In this document: piece after piece, positions 53,373-61,611 of the stretch
How positions within the stretch are numbered: position 1 is the stretch's first letter
Layout of the letters: every line of letters begins with the position of its first letter
Source of the DNA: Accumulibacter phosphatis
GTDB lineage: Bacteria > Pseudomonadota > Gammaproteobacteria > Burkholderiales > Rhodocyclaceae
Reading direction: 5' to 3'
Assembly (NCBI RefSeq): GCF_000024165.1
Contig: NC_013194.1
Location: 2,356,001-2,420,000 of the forward strand
Length of the DNA stretch: 64,000 nucleotides
The notes under the pieces: model-generated
Databases searched by the model: none
Told to the model about the DNA's origin: nothing
What the model saw: only the letters and a program-made list of their open reading frames with translations
Program-made: the position numbers and the translations under genes

Positions 53373-54683
53373 TCAGCGGCCCGTCGCCACGGCTGGCGCC
53401 AGGCCCTGGATCGTCGACCGATGCTGCTGGTAGAAAGTAACAGCAGCCAACAGGTTACGCAGCAACCAGCTATTGGCTACTACCAGCGCGATGCCTGCCG
53501 GATAGGTGAACCACTCCGGCCAGGCGACGGCAGCCAGCAGCACAGCCAGCGAGACGAAGTGCGCGCGCATCTGCCGGTCGATCTGCTCGCCGGCGATCAC
53601 TTTGTTCATGTTCGGGGCCATCACTCGCCCGCCGCCCAGGTTCTGCAGGTGCAGCCAGACCAGGAATGGAACGATCTTGTAGAGCATACCGATCATTACC
53701 GACATGAATCCGCCAGACAGCACCAGCACACCGCACAGCAGAGGCCACTCCGGACGCTCGGCGAGTGTCGGCAGGAGCGATGCCAAGAACCAAAGCAGGC
53801 ACGCCGCCAGTGCGCAAAGCATGGCGACTCGCCAGTAGTGCTGGGTAGCGTCGAAACGCGCACGCTTGCTGCGGCGCTGGACATGCAGCGTGACTGCGGC
53901 GAATACGGCGGCCGCGAGCACCAGCGCCCCCGCAAGCAGGGCCGCTGGCCATTGCCAGTCGGCCAATTCGACGACACTCCAGAGAGATAGCAGTACCAGC
54001 ACGGACCAGCAGAAGTGGCGGGCCACGCCCGGTGGGTAGGGCGGGGTCATCTGGAACATCGGTACGACGACGAAAGCGACGGCCGCGAGCAGCACCATAC
54101 CCCAACCGACGAAGCCCCAGCCGAGGTGAATCGACGTCAACTGCAGCAGGGGCAAAGCCAGCGACGCGTCGAGGGCAATGGCCAGCAGCGCGCCGATGCC
54201 TACCGTCATGCTCAAACCGACCAAAGACAGTTTCAGGCCCACAATCGTCGGGTTTCTGGACGGCACGCCATACAGGGCATGGCCGGCAGCACCAGCGAAG
54301 AGGGCAAGGCCGCTACCGAGCGAGATCACGGCCAGCCGGAAAGCCAGCGGCTGGTGGCTGAGGAAAGCCGCTGCCAGCAAAAGGGCGCCAAGCGCAATCG
54401 CCGCATGCACCACAGTCGCTATCAGAAGCGGCCGCGAGATGTTCGCTCCCGCGACCACCGGTAGAATCTGGAACATCGCGCCGAGCATCACCTGCAGCAT
54501 GAACCCGGCGGTGATCAGATGCGTCAGCGCCAGCGCGGCGGGCGTCCAGCGCGAGGAAAAGAGATCGGGCCCGCTCCACAGCATGAGCAGGCCGGCGAGG
54601 ATGGCGAACAGCGGAGCAGAAACAAAGAAGCGGATGGGCGCTGAAAATGGCGGCGCCTGATCGAAGGACAGCAGGGCCTGCAT
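53373..54683 (-). CDS. NnrS-like polytopic membrane protein
   Basis: 436 residues with about twelve membrane segments. Conserved His-containing helices (ALTHLITAGFMLQVMLGAMF, HLGWGFVGWGMVLLAAVAF, MLYKIVPFLVWLHLQNLGGG) recall haem-copper-oxidase-like NnrS proteins linked to nitric oxide stress. It starts inside the last codon of the DUF2249 gene, so translation is coupled, and follows a hemerythrin gene. A start 17 codons upstream is possible but would overlap DUF2249 further. The NO-related role is inferred from neighbours and fold. Confidence 0.7.
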   Translation of the reverse strand: MQALLSFDQAPPFSAPIRFFVSAPLFAILAGLLMLWSGPDLFSSRWTPAALALTHLITAGFMLQVMLGAMFQILPVVAGANISRPLLIATVVHAAIALGALLLAAAFLSHQPLAFRLAVISLGSGLALFAGAAGHALYGVPSRNPTIVGLKLSLVGLSMTVGIGALLAIALDASLALPLLQLTSIHLGWGFVGWGMVLLAAVAFVVVPMFQMTPPYPPGVARHFCWSVLVLLSLWSVVELADWQWPAALLAGALVLAAAVFAAVTLHVQRRSKRARFDATQHYWRVAMLCALAACLLWFLASLLPTLAERPEWPLLCGVLVLSGGFMSVMIGMLYKIVPFLVWLHLQNLGGGRVMAPNMNKVIAGEQIDRQMRAHFVSLAVLLAAVAWPEWFTYPAGIALVVANSWLLRNLLAAVTFYQQHRSTIQGLAPAVATGR

Positions 54684-54910
54684 TACTGCGGCTGATGTCG
54701 GATGAGGACTTCCACCGTACCATCCGGCCGACACTCGGTCTGCCAGCTGAAACCGTTGATCTCGAGGGCCCTGTACAGCGGGTAGGGCTCGCGCGGCAGC
54801 AGTACCAGGAGCTTCTGCGCGTCGCCGAGTTGCTCGAGCGCCGCCATTGTCCGGACCATGGGCTCGGGTGGCTCAAGGCCACGCGCATCGATGACTATGT
54901 CGGCATCCAT
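54683..54910 (-). CDS. DUF2249 domain protein
   Basis: 75 residues. IVIDARGLEPPEPMVRTMAAL and REPYPLYRALEINGFSWQTE are typical of DUF2249, a small TusA-like fold often encoded beside hemerythrins and NnrS-type proteins in denitrifying or microaerobic bacteria. It starts 5 bases after the hemerythrin stop and ends in overlap with the membrane gene. Function unknown. Confidence 0.85.
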   Translation of the reverse strand: MDADIVIDARGLEPPEPMVRTMAALEQLGDAQKLLVLLPREPYPLYRALEINGFSWQTECRPDGTVEVLIRHQPQ

Positions 54911-54915
54911 CCGCT

Positions 54916-55380
54916 TTACCTCGACGGTGACGTAAGGTGTTCATCGATCTGCGCCCGTAGTTCCGGCAGCAGATTCTCCAGTTGATCGGCCAGATGCTGA
55001 TCACACATCGGATAGAGGACGTTCTCCTCCTTGACGTTATGCTGCTGCATCATGATCAGGAGTGTCTCGGCGTTACCCATGTAGTCGTCGGCGTCCCGCT
55101 CGGCGAGTGCCGTTTCGGCGGCAGCCAGCAATTGCCGCATCTGCACGTGTTCGCCACGCATCACTTGCGTCGGTCCTCGATACATGCCGGTGCGCTCCTC
55201 GAAGCGTGGAAAGAGAACAGACTCTTCGACCGAGAAATGATTCAGCATCGCGTCGCGAAAGCGAGCGAACTCTGTTCCGGCCCTTTCCCAGGCACCACCC
55301 TCGACCGCCGCCTCGACCGCGACGAGGCAAGCATCGCAGGATCGATGGTCCCTGGTCATGAAGTCCGTGATCTCGTGCAT
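54916..55380 (-). CDS. Hemerythrin domain protein
   Basis: 154 residues from ATG at 55380. Ligand segments are MTRDHRSCD, LNHFSVEESVLFP, GEHVQMR and QQHNVKEENVLYPM, i.e. the hemerythrin His/Glu set. It resembles RIC/YtfE-like or DnrN-type hemerythrins less than simple HHE proteins. Likely binds O2 or NO. It is the first gene of a leftward operon with DUF2249 and the NnrS-like gene, and its promoter has an FNR box near -41.5. Confidence 0.9.
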   Translation of the reverse strand: MHEITDFMTRDHRSCDACLVAVEAAVEGGAWERAGTEFARFRDAMLNHFSVEESVLFPRFEERTGMYRGPTQVMRGEHVQMRQLLAAAETALAERDADDYMGNAETLLIMMQQHNVKEENVLYPMCDQHLADQLENLLPELRAQIDEHLTSPSR

Positions 55381-55437
55381 CGAAACACCCCCGCTGAATG
55401 ATTCGTCGCATTGTGCGGTGCGGCGATGCCGCCAACG

Positions 55438-55451
55438 TTGACCGACATCAA
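55438..55451 (-). promoter_or_regulatory. FNR box of the hemerythrin operon
   Basis: TTGACCGACATCAA. A -10-like CACAAT on the minus strand (55415 to 55410) would put the start near 55403 and the box centre at -41.5. This suggests activation at low oxygen. Confidence 0.75.
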
Positions 55452-55511
55452 GCAATACGCCCGGAGGGATGGGGCAAAACGCCGCACCTGCATGCCAAGG
55501 CGGGCGGTCGT

Positions 55512-55553
55512 TTGATTTCGATCAAGATTCAAGCACCGTTTCATGCCTATAGT
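55512..55553 (+). promoter_or_regulatory. FNR-dependent promoter of the second Usp gene
   Basis: A perfect FNR box TTGATTTCGATCAA at 55512-55525 and a -10 TATAGT at 55548-55553 predict a start near 55560, with the box centred at -41.5. This is the textbook class II layout, 30 bases before the gene's start codon region. Confidence 0.85.
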
Positions 55554-55588
55554 GGGCTGTTGGTCCATTCCACTCTGGAGGAAGCGTC

Positions 55589-56032
55589 ATGTTCAAGCAC
55601 ATCCTTGTTCCTACCGACGGCTCCGAACTGTCACAAGAAACCGCTCGACGGGCAGTTTCGTTTGCCAAGGAGGCCGGTGCCCGCATCACGGCGTTCTACG
55701 CCAAACCGGAGTACCCGGTGACCTACTATGGCGAGGGCGCACTGATCGACCCGACGACGCCCGAGAAGTTCGCCGAAATGGCCGAGCAGCAGGCACAGCA
55801 GACGCTGGATTTCGTCGTTGACCTGTGCCGGAACGCTGGCGTCACGGTCGATACCCTGGCGATTACGAGCGACGTCCCCTATCAGGCCATCATTGATGGT
55901 GCCACCCAGGTTGGCTGCGACCTGATCTTCATGGCTTCGCATGGTCGCCGGGGCTTCACGGCACTCTTGCTCGGCAGCGAAACCAACAAAGTGCTGACAC
56001 ACTCGAAGATTCCCGTGCTTGTCTATCGCTGA
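55589..56032 (+). CDS. Universal stress protein (UspA family), FNR-controlled
   Basis: 147 residues from ATG at 55589 with GGAGG upstream. MFKHILVPTDGSELSQETAR and the ATP-binding ASHGRRGFTALLLGSETNKV match the first Usp at 5970, of which it is a clear paralogue without the basic tail. The perfect FNR box in its promoter indicates expression under oxygen limitation, as known for some Usp proteins in Pseudomonas. Confidence 0.93.
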   Translation: MFKHILVPTDGSELSQETARRAVSFAKEAGARITAFYAKPEYPVTYYGEGALIDPTTPEKFAEMAEQQAQQTLDFVVDLCRNAGVTVDTLAITSDVPYQAIIDGATQVGCDLIFMASHGRRGFTALLLGSETNKVLTHSKIPVLVYR

Positions 56033-56251
56033 TCGGCACAGCGGGGGGCGGTGCGCGCGCATGCGGCCGCCAGCGCGCTTGTCGCTCTTGTCATGGCCAC
56101 CCGCTGAGTCGCGGAGCCTTCAGCGAGTGACGGCAGCCGTTCCTCGTCCGATTCGGCAAAGCACGTCTGTCGAACTGTGGCAAAATGCCTTGGCCAGTGG
56201 GACCTCCCGTGGCCAAATGCACTGCCACACAGGGAAGCAGAATGATCAGGA

Positions 56252-56926
56252 GTGCGCGCGCCAGTGTCCGGTAGGGAGCAGAATTCGGTAGCACCTCTAA
56301 GGGCTGCCGCGCTGTGGCTTGCCACGGCGTGTTCACCCACGCAAGCCGTGGATGTCGGGTTGGCCGGCGTATTTCCAGGAAAAGCGCTGCTGACCATCGA
56401 CGGTGGCGCAGCGAGAACTGTTGCCGTCGGCGCGAGAACCAGCGAAGGAGTCAGGGTGCTGGCCGTAGACAGCGATTCGGCCACCATCGAGGCGGATGGC
56501 AGGAAACGCGTCCTGCGAGTCGGGCAGAACGTCGCGTCGCAGTCTTCAGGTCAGGCCGGTGCTACAGCGGTGCTTACCGGCGATGCTGGCGGGCACTTCG
56601 TGACGACGGGCAGCATCAACGGAGCGACGGTTCGTTTTCTCGTCGACACGGGCGCTACGATGATCTCTCTTGGCGCCAGCGACGCGCGGCGAATCGGTAT
56701 CGATACCCGCAGCGGGCAGGCGGCTAGCGTCACTACGGCGAATGGTCAGGCGCGGGTGATGCGCGTCAAGCTCGATTCGGTGCGCGTTGGCGAGATCGTC
56801 GTCAATAGCGTCGATGGTCTGGTGCATGAACAGGACATGCCTCTCGCCCTGCTCGGCATGAGTTTCTTGAACCGTTTGGAAATGCAGCGTGATGGTCCGA
56901 CGATGACCCTCAGGAAGCGCTACTAG
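56252..56926 (+). CDS. Retropepsin-like aspartic protease (TIGR02281-type)
   Basis: 224 residues as read from GTG at 56252. The single-domain aspartic protease motif VRFLVDTGATMISLGASDA and the C-terminal ALLGMSFLNRLEMQRDGPTM are clear. A hydrophobic ALWLATAC near residue 20 suggests an export or lipoprotein signal. The start is doubtful: GTG has no spaced ribosome binding site, while an ATG at 56242 with AGGGAAGCAG upstream opens a different frame that ends after ten codons. A one-base frame error or an unusual start is possible. Confidence 0.75.
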   Translation: MRAPVSGREQNSVAPLRAAALWLATACSPTQAVDVGLAGVFPGKALLTIDGGAARTVAVGARTSEGVRVLAVDSDSATIEADGRKRVLRVGQNVASQSSGQAGATAVLTGDAGGHFVTTGSINGATVRFLVDTGATMISLGASDARRIGIDTRSGQAASVTTANGQARVMRVKLDSVRVGEIVVNSVDGLVHEQDMPLALLGMSFLNRLEMQRDGPTMTLRKRY

Positions 56927-56935
56927 GAGAGGCAA

Positions 56936-57202
56936 ATGACGCGTCATCGCCCCAAGTCACTGAACATGCTGGGCCACGAACTCGATATCCTGATGGGCGA
57001 GCGGCAGACCTTGCTGAAGGTCGTCGGCGCGACGGCAGCCTTCATCGCCTCTCTCGACTCACGTCTGCTGCCGCCCGGTGCGATACAGTCGGCGGATCTG
57101 GTGGCGACGGCGATCAACACGCTGCCCGACGAAACCCTGCGCGAGGCGCTTGCGGCCGTACACGCGGAAATCGAGGAGGGCGAGCCGGTTGTCAGCGACT
57201 GA
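56936..57202 (+). CDS. Small protein of unknown function (88 aa)
   Basis: ATG at 56936 follows GGAGAGG, 9 bases after the protease stop. The sequence is helical with MLGHELDILMGERQTLLKVVG and ends acidic. No signal peptide or membrane helix. The last 14 bases overlap the Nudix gene, suggesting co-translation. I do not recognise a family. Confidence 0.65.
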   Translation: MTRHRPKSLNMLGHELDILMGERQTLLKVVGATAAFIASLDSRLLPPGAIQSADLVATAINTLPDETLREALAAVHAEIEEGEPVVSD

Positions 57203-57830
57203 GATCCTGCTTGGTTCAGCGCCGCGAGTGGACCGGGGCGCCATCGATCTTGACAGCTTGCGCCGGGTCTTGTACCGCGAACCGGCGCGCAGCCCGGTCG
57301 TGCTTGAGGACGGTGTTGGCGACGAGGAATTGACTCCGGCGGCAGTGCTCTTTCCTATTGTTCGGAGGAGCCGCGAGCCGACGGTCTTGCTCACACAGCG
57401 CACTGCGCACCTGAAGGATCATCCCGGGCAGATCAGCTTCCCCGGTGGGCGTTGCGAATCGGCCGACGGATCGCCTGCCGACACGGCACTGCGCGAAGCT
57501 GACGAGGAAATCGGCCTGTCGTCGGCTCACATCGAGATCGCCGGCTACCTCCCGGAGTACCTGACCAGTACGGGTTTCCGCGTGACGCCAGTGGTGGCCA
57601 TGATCACGCCACCCTTCGAGTTGCGGCTCGATGCGTTCGAGGTGGAGGAGGCATTCGAAGTGCCGTTGTCGTTTCTTCTCGATCCCGCGAACCACCAGCA
57701 GCACTCGCTGCACTACCGCGGCAAACTGCGCCACTACTACGCGATGCCCTACGGCGACTATTTCATCTGGGGTGCGACGGCCGGGATGATCATGTCTCTC
57801 TACCGGGCACTCGAGGCCTCAGCTCCCTAG
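57189..57830 (+). CDS. CoA pyrophosphatase-type Nudix hydrolase
   Basis: 213 residues from TTG at 57189. The CoA-Nudix signature LLTQRTAHLKDHPGQISFPG precedes the Nudix box GGRCESADGSPADTALREAD, which continues EEIG. Members cleave CoA to 4'-phosphopantetheine and 3',5'-ADP. The start overlaps the preceding small gene by 14 bases. Downstream lies a CobD/CbiB-family remnant, a common neighbour of this gene in betaproteobacteria. Confidence 0.9.
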   Translation: MSATEILLGSAPRVDRGAIDLDSLRRVLYREPARSPVVLEDGVGDEELTPAAVLFPIVRRSREPTVLLTQRTAHLKDHPGQISFPGGRCESADGSPADTALREADEEIGLSSAHIEIAGYLPEYLTSTGFRVTPVVAMITPPFELRLDAFEVEEAFEVPLSFLLDPANHQQHSLHYRGKLRHYYAMPYGDYFIWGATAGMIMSLYRALEASAP

Positions 57831-57839
57831 CCCTTCCTG

Positions 57840-58441
57840 GCTTTCCTCAGCCCTCCCGGGTCCACCTTATTCCTCGTTTGCACCAACCCGCTGCTGGGGT
57901 GGTTGTGGAAAGTGGTCGTTGTCCTATATGACCATGGGGTTCGGGGAGTCGAGCCGGCGTTAGGACGAGATTCGCCTGGCGCTTCGTGCGGGCGACGTGG
58001 AACATGCGCGCCCACTGCTGGCCGAAGCGTGGGGAAAGCACAACGACGAAGAATATGGCGACTTCGGAAGCTTAGCGCGGCAAACCTTTGCTATCATTGA
58101 CTGGCTTCCTGTGTGGCTCACTGCTCCCGGTTTCGCTGTCGTTGGTGATTTCGAGGATGCTGCCTACTGCTGGCGTAATCAAGCCGACAGGTGGCCAGGC
58201 GATGGTTTGGGCATCGTGCTGGCGAGTGGTTCCGGTGCGCGTGGCGTTCGTCTCGGCATTCCAGAGTGCCGGCAGCGGGCAGCGGGCAGCCGGCAGCCGC
58301 GTCGATCGAGTGGAGATCGGCCCCGGCGACGAAGCAGATGTTGATTTCATGGAGAGTGCCGTCGGGCTGGTATGGCGTGCGCTGGTGTTGTGGTGCTTGT
58401 TGTTGCTGCTGTTGGGGCTTGCCAGTCTGGTAGGCGGTTGA
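57840..58441 (+). pseudogene. CobD/CbiB-family protein, decayed
   Basis: Three frame segments together resemble the middle and C-terminus of a CobD/CbiB family protein. Frame 3 at about 57885-57926 reads NPLLGWLWKVVVVLY. Frame 1 at 57925-58265 has an internal TAG at 57961 and reads DEIRLALRAGDVEHARPLL and later AAYCWRNQADRWPGDGLGIV. Frame 2 to 58441 reads EIGPGDEADVDFMESAVGLV and ends in a membrane helix. The N-terminal third is missing, and there are at least two frameshifts and one stop. The second frameshift coincides with a 7-bp tandem repeat at 58271. An active gene would make or modify the cobinamide side chain or act as a related membrane enzyme. Confidence 0.8.
58271..58298 (+). repeat. 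Four tandem 7-bp units GGCAGC(G/C) in the CobD remnant
   Basis: Units start at 58271, 58278, 58285 and 58292. Seven is one more than a multiple of three, and removal of one unit would bring the frame before the repeat into register with the frame after it. Slipped-strand expansion is therefore a likely cause of this frameshift. Confidence 0.8.
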
Positions 58442-58465
58442 TCGATTAATTACAGGAGTTTCTTC

Positions 58466-59647
58466 ATGAGCAGAGAAGTCGTCGTTCTGAGTGCGGTCCG
58501 TTCGGCCATTGGTACCTTTGGTGGTTCACTCGCCAACATGGAACCGCATGAACTGGCCGGCATGGTGATGAAGGAGTCGATCGCCCGTTCCGGCGTCGAT
58601 CCCCAGCAAGTAAATTACGTTGCCGTCGGCAACGTCATTCCAACCGATTCGCGCTTCGCGTACGTTGCCCGCGTGGCGTCCATTCAGGCCGGTCTGCCGA
58701 TGGACTCGGTGGCCATGGCGGTCAACCGTCTGTGCGCGTCGGGCCTGCAAGGTGTGGTGTCTGCTGCCCAGAACATCATGCTCGGCGACTCCGACTATGG
58801 GATTGGTGGCGGTGTCGAGGTCATGTCACGCGGTTCCTACATGCTGCCGGCAATGCGCTCGGGCGCTCGCATGGGCGATGCCAAGGCCATCGACATGATG
58901 GTTGCCACACTCAGCGATCCGTTCGGTGTCGGACACATGGGGGTCACCGCCGAGAACCTGGCCAAGAAGTGGAACATCAGCCGCGAAGAGCAGGATGCGT
59001 TTTCGGTCGAATCGCAGCGCCGTGCCGGTGCCGCGATTGCCGAGGGCCGCTTCAAGTCGCAGATCGTGCCGATCGTCATGAAGACCCGCAAGGGCGATGT
59101 CGTCTTCGACACCGACGAGCACGTCAAGGCGGGAACGACAATCGAAGCCCTGGCCAAGATGAAGCCCGCTTTCATCAAGGATGGGACGGTAACCGCCGGT
59201 AACGCTTCGGGCATCAATGACGGTGCCGCTTTCCTCATGCTCGCCGCGGCTGACGTTGCTGCCCAGGCGGGTCAGAAGCCGATTGCGCGTCTGGTAGCCT
59301 ACGCCATCGCCGGCGTGCCGAACGAGATCATGGGCGAAGGCCCGATCCCGGCAAGCAAGCTGGTGCTCAAGAAGGCGGGCCTGACGCTCGACCAGATGGA
59401 CGTCATCGAGGCCAACGAAGCCTTTGCCGCACAAGCGATTGCGGTCAACAAGGGCCTTGGCCTCGACCCGGTGAAGACCAACCCGAACGGCGGCGCAATC
59501 GCCCTCGGCCACCCGGTCGGCTGCTCCGGCGCTTTCATCGCCACCAAGGCGATCTACGAGTTGCAGCGCACAGGCGGCAAGTACGCGCTGGTGACGATGT
59601 GCATCGGTGGCGGGCAGGGTATTGCGGTGATCTTCGAGCGCGCCTGA
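58466..59647 (+). CDS. Acetyl-CoA C-acyltransferase (beta-ketothiolase)
   Basis: 393 residues from ATG at 58466 after ACAGGAG. Catalytic residues are visible: the nucleophilic Cys90 in NRLCASGLQGVV, the His in GGAIALGHPVGCSGA with its second Cys, and the terminal MCIGGGQGIAVIFERA. PhaA/BktB/AtoB-type enzymes condense two acyl-CoA units for polyhydroxyalkanoate or cleave acetoacetyl-CoA. No phaB or phaC is adjacent, so a PHA role cannot be assigned. A strong terminator follows. Confidence 0.94.
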   Translation: MSREVVVLSAVRSAIGTFGGSLANMEPHELAGMVMKESIARSGVDPQQVNYVAVGNVIPTDSRFAYVARVASIQAGLPMDSVAMAVNRLCASGLQGVVSAAQNIMLGDSDYGIGGGVEVMSRGSYMLPAMRSGARMGDAKAIDMMVATLSDPFGVGHMGVTAENLAKKWNISREEQDAFSVESQRRAGAAIAEGRFKSQIVPIVMKTRKGDVVFDTDEHVKAGTTIEALAKMKPAFIKDGTVTAGNASGINDGAAFLMLAAADVAAQAGQKPIARLVAYAIAGVPNEIMGEGPIPASKLVLKKAGLTLDQMDVIEANEAFAAQAIAVNKGLGLDPVKTNPNGGAIALGHPVGCSGAFIATKAIYELQRTGGKYALVTMCIGGGQGIAVIFERA

Positions 59648-59670
59648 GACCGCGGCTCTTCGTGTTTCAG

Positions 59671-59705
59671 AAGCCCGACCGTTTTCCGGTCGGGCTTTTT
59701 TTTTT
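59671..59705 (+). terminator. Rho-independent terminator after the thiolase
   Basis: Arms at 59671-59681 and 59687-59697 pair perfectly around a 5-base loop, followed by a run of about ten T. A textbook terminator. Confidence 0.95.
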
Positions 59706-59950
59706 GGATGCCCTGCAATGCCGCTCATCGGCGTCCCGCGCAGTCGACACCCGTGCACTTCGGCGGGCGAGACATCGAGCCATGCGGATACCCAGCGCGT
59801 CTGTTTGCCGCTTCAGTTCGTCGGCCTGGGGATCAGCCCGCCCAACAGCCAGGGCGTCGCGACGCCCGATGGGCTCCGCTGGCGGCGGCAAGACGCGCCT
59901 GGGCGACCTGCTTTCGACGCCACGGCACCGTTTGCCGCATGGGTGGCCCT
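59706..59950. other. Spacer between the thiolase terminator and hipA
   Basis: No gene, hairpin or repeat is recognised in this 245-base stretch. Open frames here lack ribosome binding sites. It marks the boundary between core metabolic genes and the accessory genes to the right. Confidence 0.5.
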
Positions 59951-61240
59951 TCATAACGGCTCGAAGTCGCTACGGATAGTAGTGGTCGATTGCTCGGCGA
60001 GGCCGGCCTGGCGCGCGAACTCGGGCCAGGCATCAAGCGCCGCGCCCACGTCGGCGAGGGCCTCGAGCGGGCGGCGGACACCGAAACGCTCGGCCTCGAC
60101 GAGCAGGTCGCTGCGGGTGATGCCGCTGAACTTGCCGTTGACGCTCAGCAGGTGCTGGTAGGTCCACTGGCCCCTTGGGTTGTGCGCGTGCGTCACGTCG
60201 TACGCCGGCGCCAGTTCCCAGTTCCCGCCTTGCTTCAGGCGGAAGGCAAAGTTCTTGGTATGGTCGTCGCAGTTTTTCGCCAAGACATTGAAGGCCATAC
60301 GCCGGAACGCCTGCCCGAGTGCCTCGTCGCCGAGCCGGAGCCGCGCGATGGTCATGAACAGCTGTGCATAGGCGTGCGTGGCGCGCTGCTTGTAGTCCAG
60401 ATGGCTCATGGCGCAGAGCGTCTGCACATGGTGCCGGACCGTGGCGCCATCGACGACATCGCGGTCGAAACGGCGGGTCATGAAGTGCGCCCTACCGCTT
60501 TCTTCGAGCAGGCGGCAGGGCGACATGCGAATACCCGCGGCACTCGCCATCAAGTGGTAGGCATACTCGATGCGCCCGTAGTCGGCGCTGCTGCCCAGTT
60601 CCGAGTCGTGGCCGACACCATCGAACTTGAGCAGCCAGTGCTCGAAGCCGGGGGCGGCGTCGAACTGCCCGCTGCGGATTTCCTTGCTCAGTGGATTCCA
60701 GGCAACGACCGCCTTGGCGCGTGCGCCGCCGGCCGACGTGCCGACGCGGATGATGTTGGCGAGCGCGGCCTGTGCCTGGACGTCGCCGGACAGGTCGGCG
60801 TGGATGACCTGGCGTGCGGCTTCGACCAGACTCTTCATCGCCAGCGGTTCGGCGCTCTCGCGGTGGGCGCCGCGCGCCGGCTTGAACTCGAGCGCACCCA
60901 TGCCGCGCCGGCCCATGTAGGCCAGGCGGTCGAGGGTGGTGACGGCGCGCCGCTCGACGCCGCGCGCGCTCATCCAGGCGTCGATCAAGGCGTTGCCGAA
61001 ATCGTCCGGCAAGGCATCGGCGAGCAGACCGGGGAGGCGTCTGTAGCTGGCTTCGGACAGTTCGGGGAAGGCAAAACTCGGGCGTGGATCGCCCACGGGC
61101 ATGGTCAGCGGCGCCAGGTCGATGCCGCTGCGTCGCCAGGCGGGGTCATAGGCAAACACATAGCAGCCGAGGCGCGGATCGGGCGCGACCGCGCCGACGC
61201 GCTGGCCCCAGATACGAATTTCGATGACCGGGGTGTTCAT
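59951..61240 (-). CDS. hipA: HipA-type serine/threonine kinase toxin
   Basis: 429 residues, the usual HipA length. The kinase core shows the phosphate-binding GTSAGGARAKAVV, the HWLLKFDGVGHD segment, the catalytic loop LAKNCDDHTKNFAF and the Mg-binding AYDVTHA. HipA of E. coli phosphorylates glutamyl-tRNA synthetase and causes dormancy; distant members can have other targets. The start overlaps the antitoxin gene by four bases. Catalytic residues look intact. Confidence 0.92.
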   Translation of the reverse strand: MNTPVIEIRIWGQRVGAVAPDPRLGCYVFAYDPAWRRSGIDLAPLTMPVGDPRPSFAFPELSEASYRRLPGLLADALPDDFGNALIDAWMSARGVERRAVTTLDRLAYMGRRGMGALEFKPARGAHRESAEPLAMKSLVEAARQVIHADLSGDVQAQAALANIIRVGTSAGGARAKAVVAWNPLSKEIRSGQFDAAPGFEHWLLKFDGVGHDSELGSSADYGRIEYAYHLMASAAGIRMSPCRLLEESGRAHFMTRRFDRDVVDGATVRHHVQTLCAMSHLDYKQRATHAYAQLFMTIARLRLGDEALGQAFRRMAFNVLAKNCDDHTKNFAFRLKQGGNWELAPAYDVTHAHNPRGQWTYQHLLSVNGKFSGITRSDLLVEAERFGVRRPLEALADVGAALDAWPEFARQAGLAEQSTTTIRSDFEPL

Positions 61241-61551
61241 CCGCTCGCCGTCGGACGTCGGCGGGCGCGCTGCGCTGGCTTGGACTGGCGCAGCAGGTCG
61301 AGCGGATTGACGGTGGCTTCGGGCGCGAGCAGGTCGATCCCTTGCAGTGAATCGAGCGCCTTCAGTACGCGTAGCAGCGTCTCGACGGTCGATCCTCGGC
61401 CGGTTTCGAGATTGCGCAGGGCCTTCTCCGAAATGCCGGCCTTCTCGGCCGTGGTGCGCTGATCCAGGTTCCGACTCAAACGCAAGCGCTTCAGGCGCTC
61501 ACCGAGCTGGTGCTGAAGTTCGTGCGGGGTGCTGAACAGCAAGGCAGTCAT
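61237..61551 (-). CDS. hipB: HipB-type antitoxin/repressor (XRE HTH)
   Basis: 104 residues. An XRE helix-turn-helix spans about 15-70 (LGERLKRLRLSRNLDQRTTA, GISEKALRNLETGRG). It should bind HipA and repress the operon. The product is encoded first, with hipA overlapping by four bases, the usual order. A 9-bp inverted repeat lies 34 bases upstream. The C-terminal Arg/Pro-rich tail is longer than in E. coli HipB. Confidence 0.88.
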   Translation of the reverse strand: MTALLFSTPHELQHQLGERLKRLRLSRNLDQRTTAEKAGISEKALRNLETGRGSTVETLLRVLKALDSLQGIDLLAPEATVNPLDLLRQSKPAQRARRRPTASG

Positions 61552-61584
61552 TGCTAGTTTATACGGTAAGGTTGTGCCGGTTAG

Positions 61585-61611
61585 TGCCGCTTTGTCCTCA
61601 TAAGCGGCACG
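61585..61611. promoter_or_regulatory. Inverted repeat upstream of hipBA (operator candidate)
   Basis: GTGCCGCTT at 61585-61593 and AAGCGGCAC at 61603-61611 are perfect 9-base inverted copies with a 9-base spacer. The position just before hipB suits autorepression by HipB or the HipBA complex. Confidence 0.6.
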
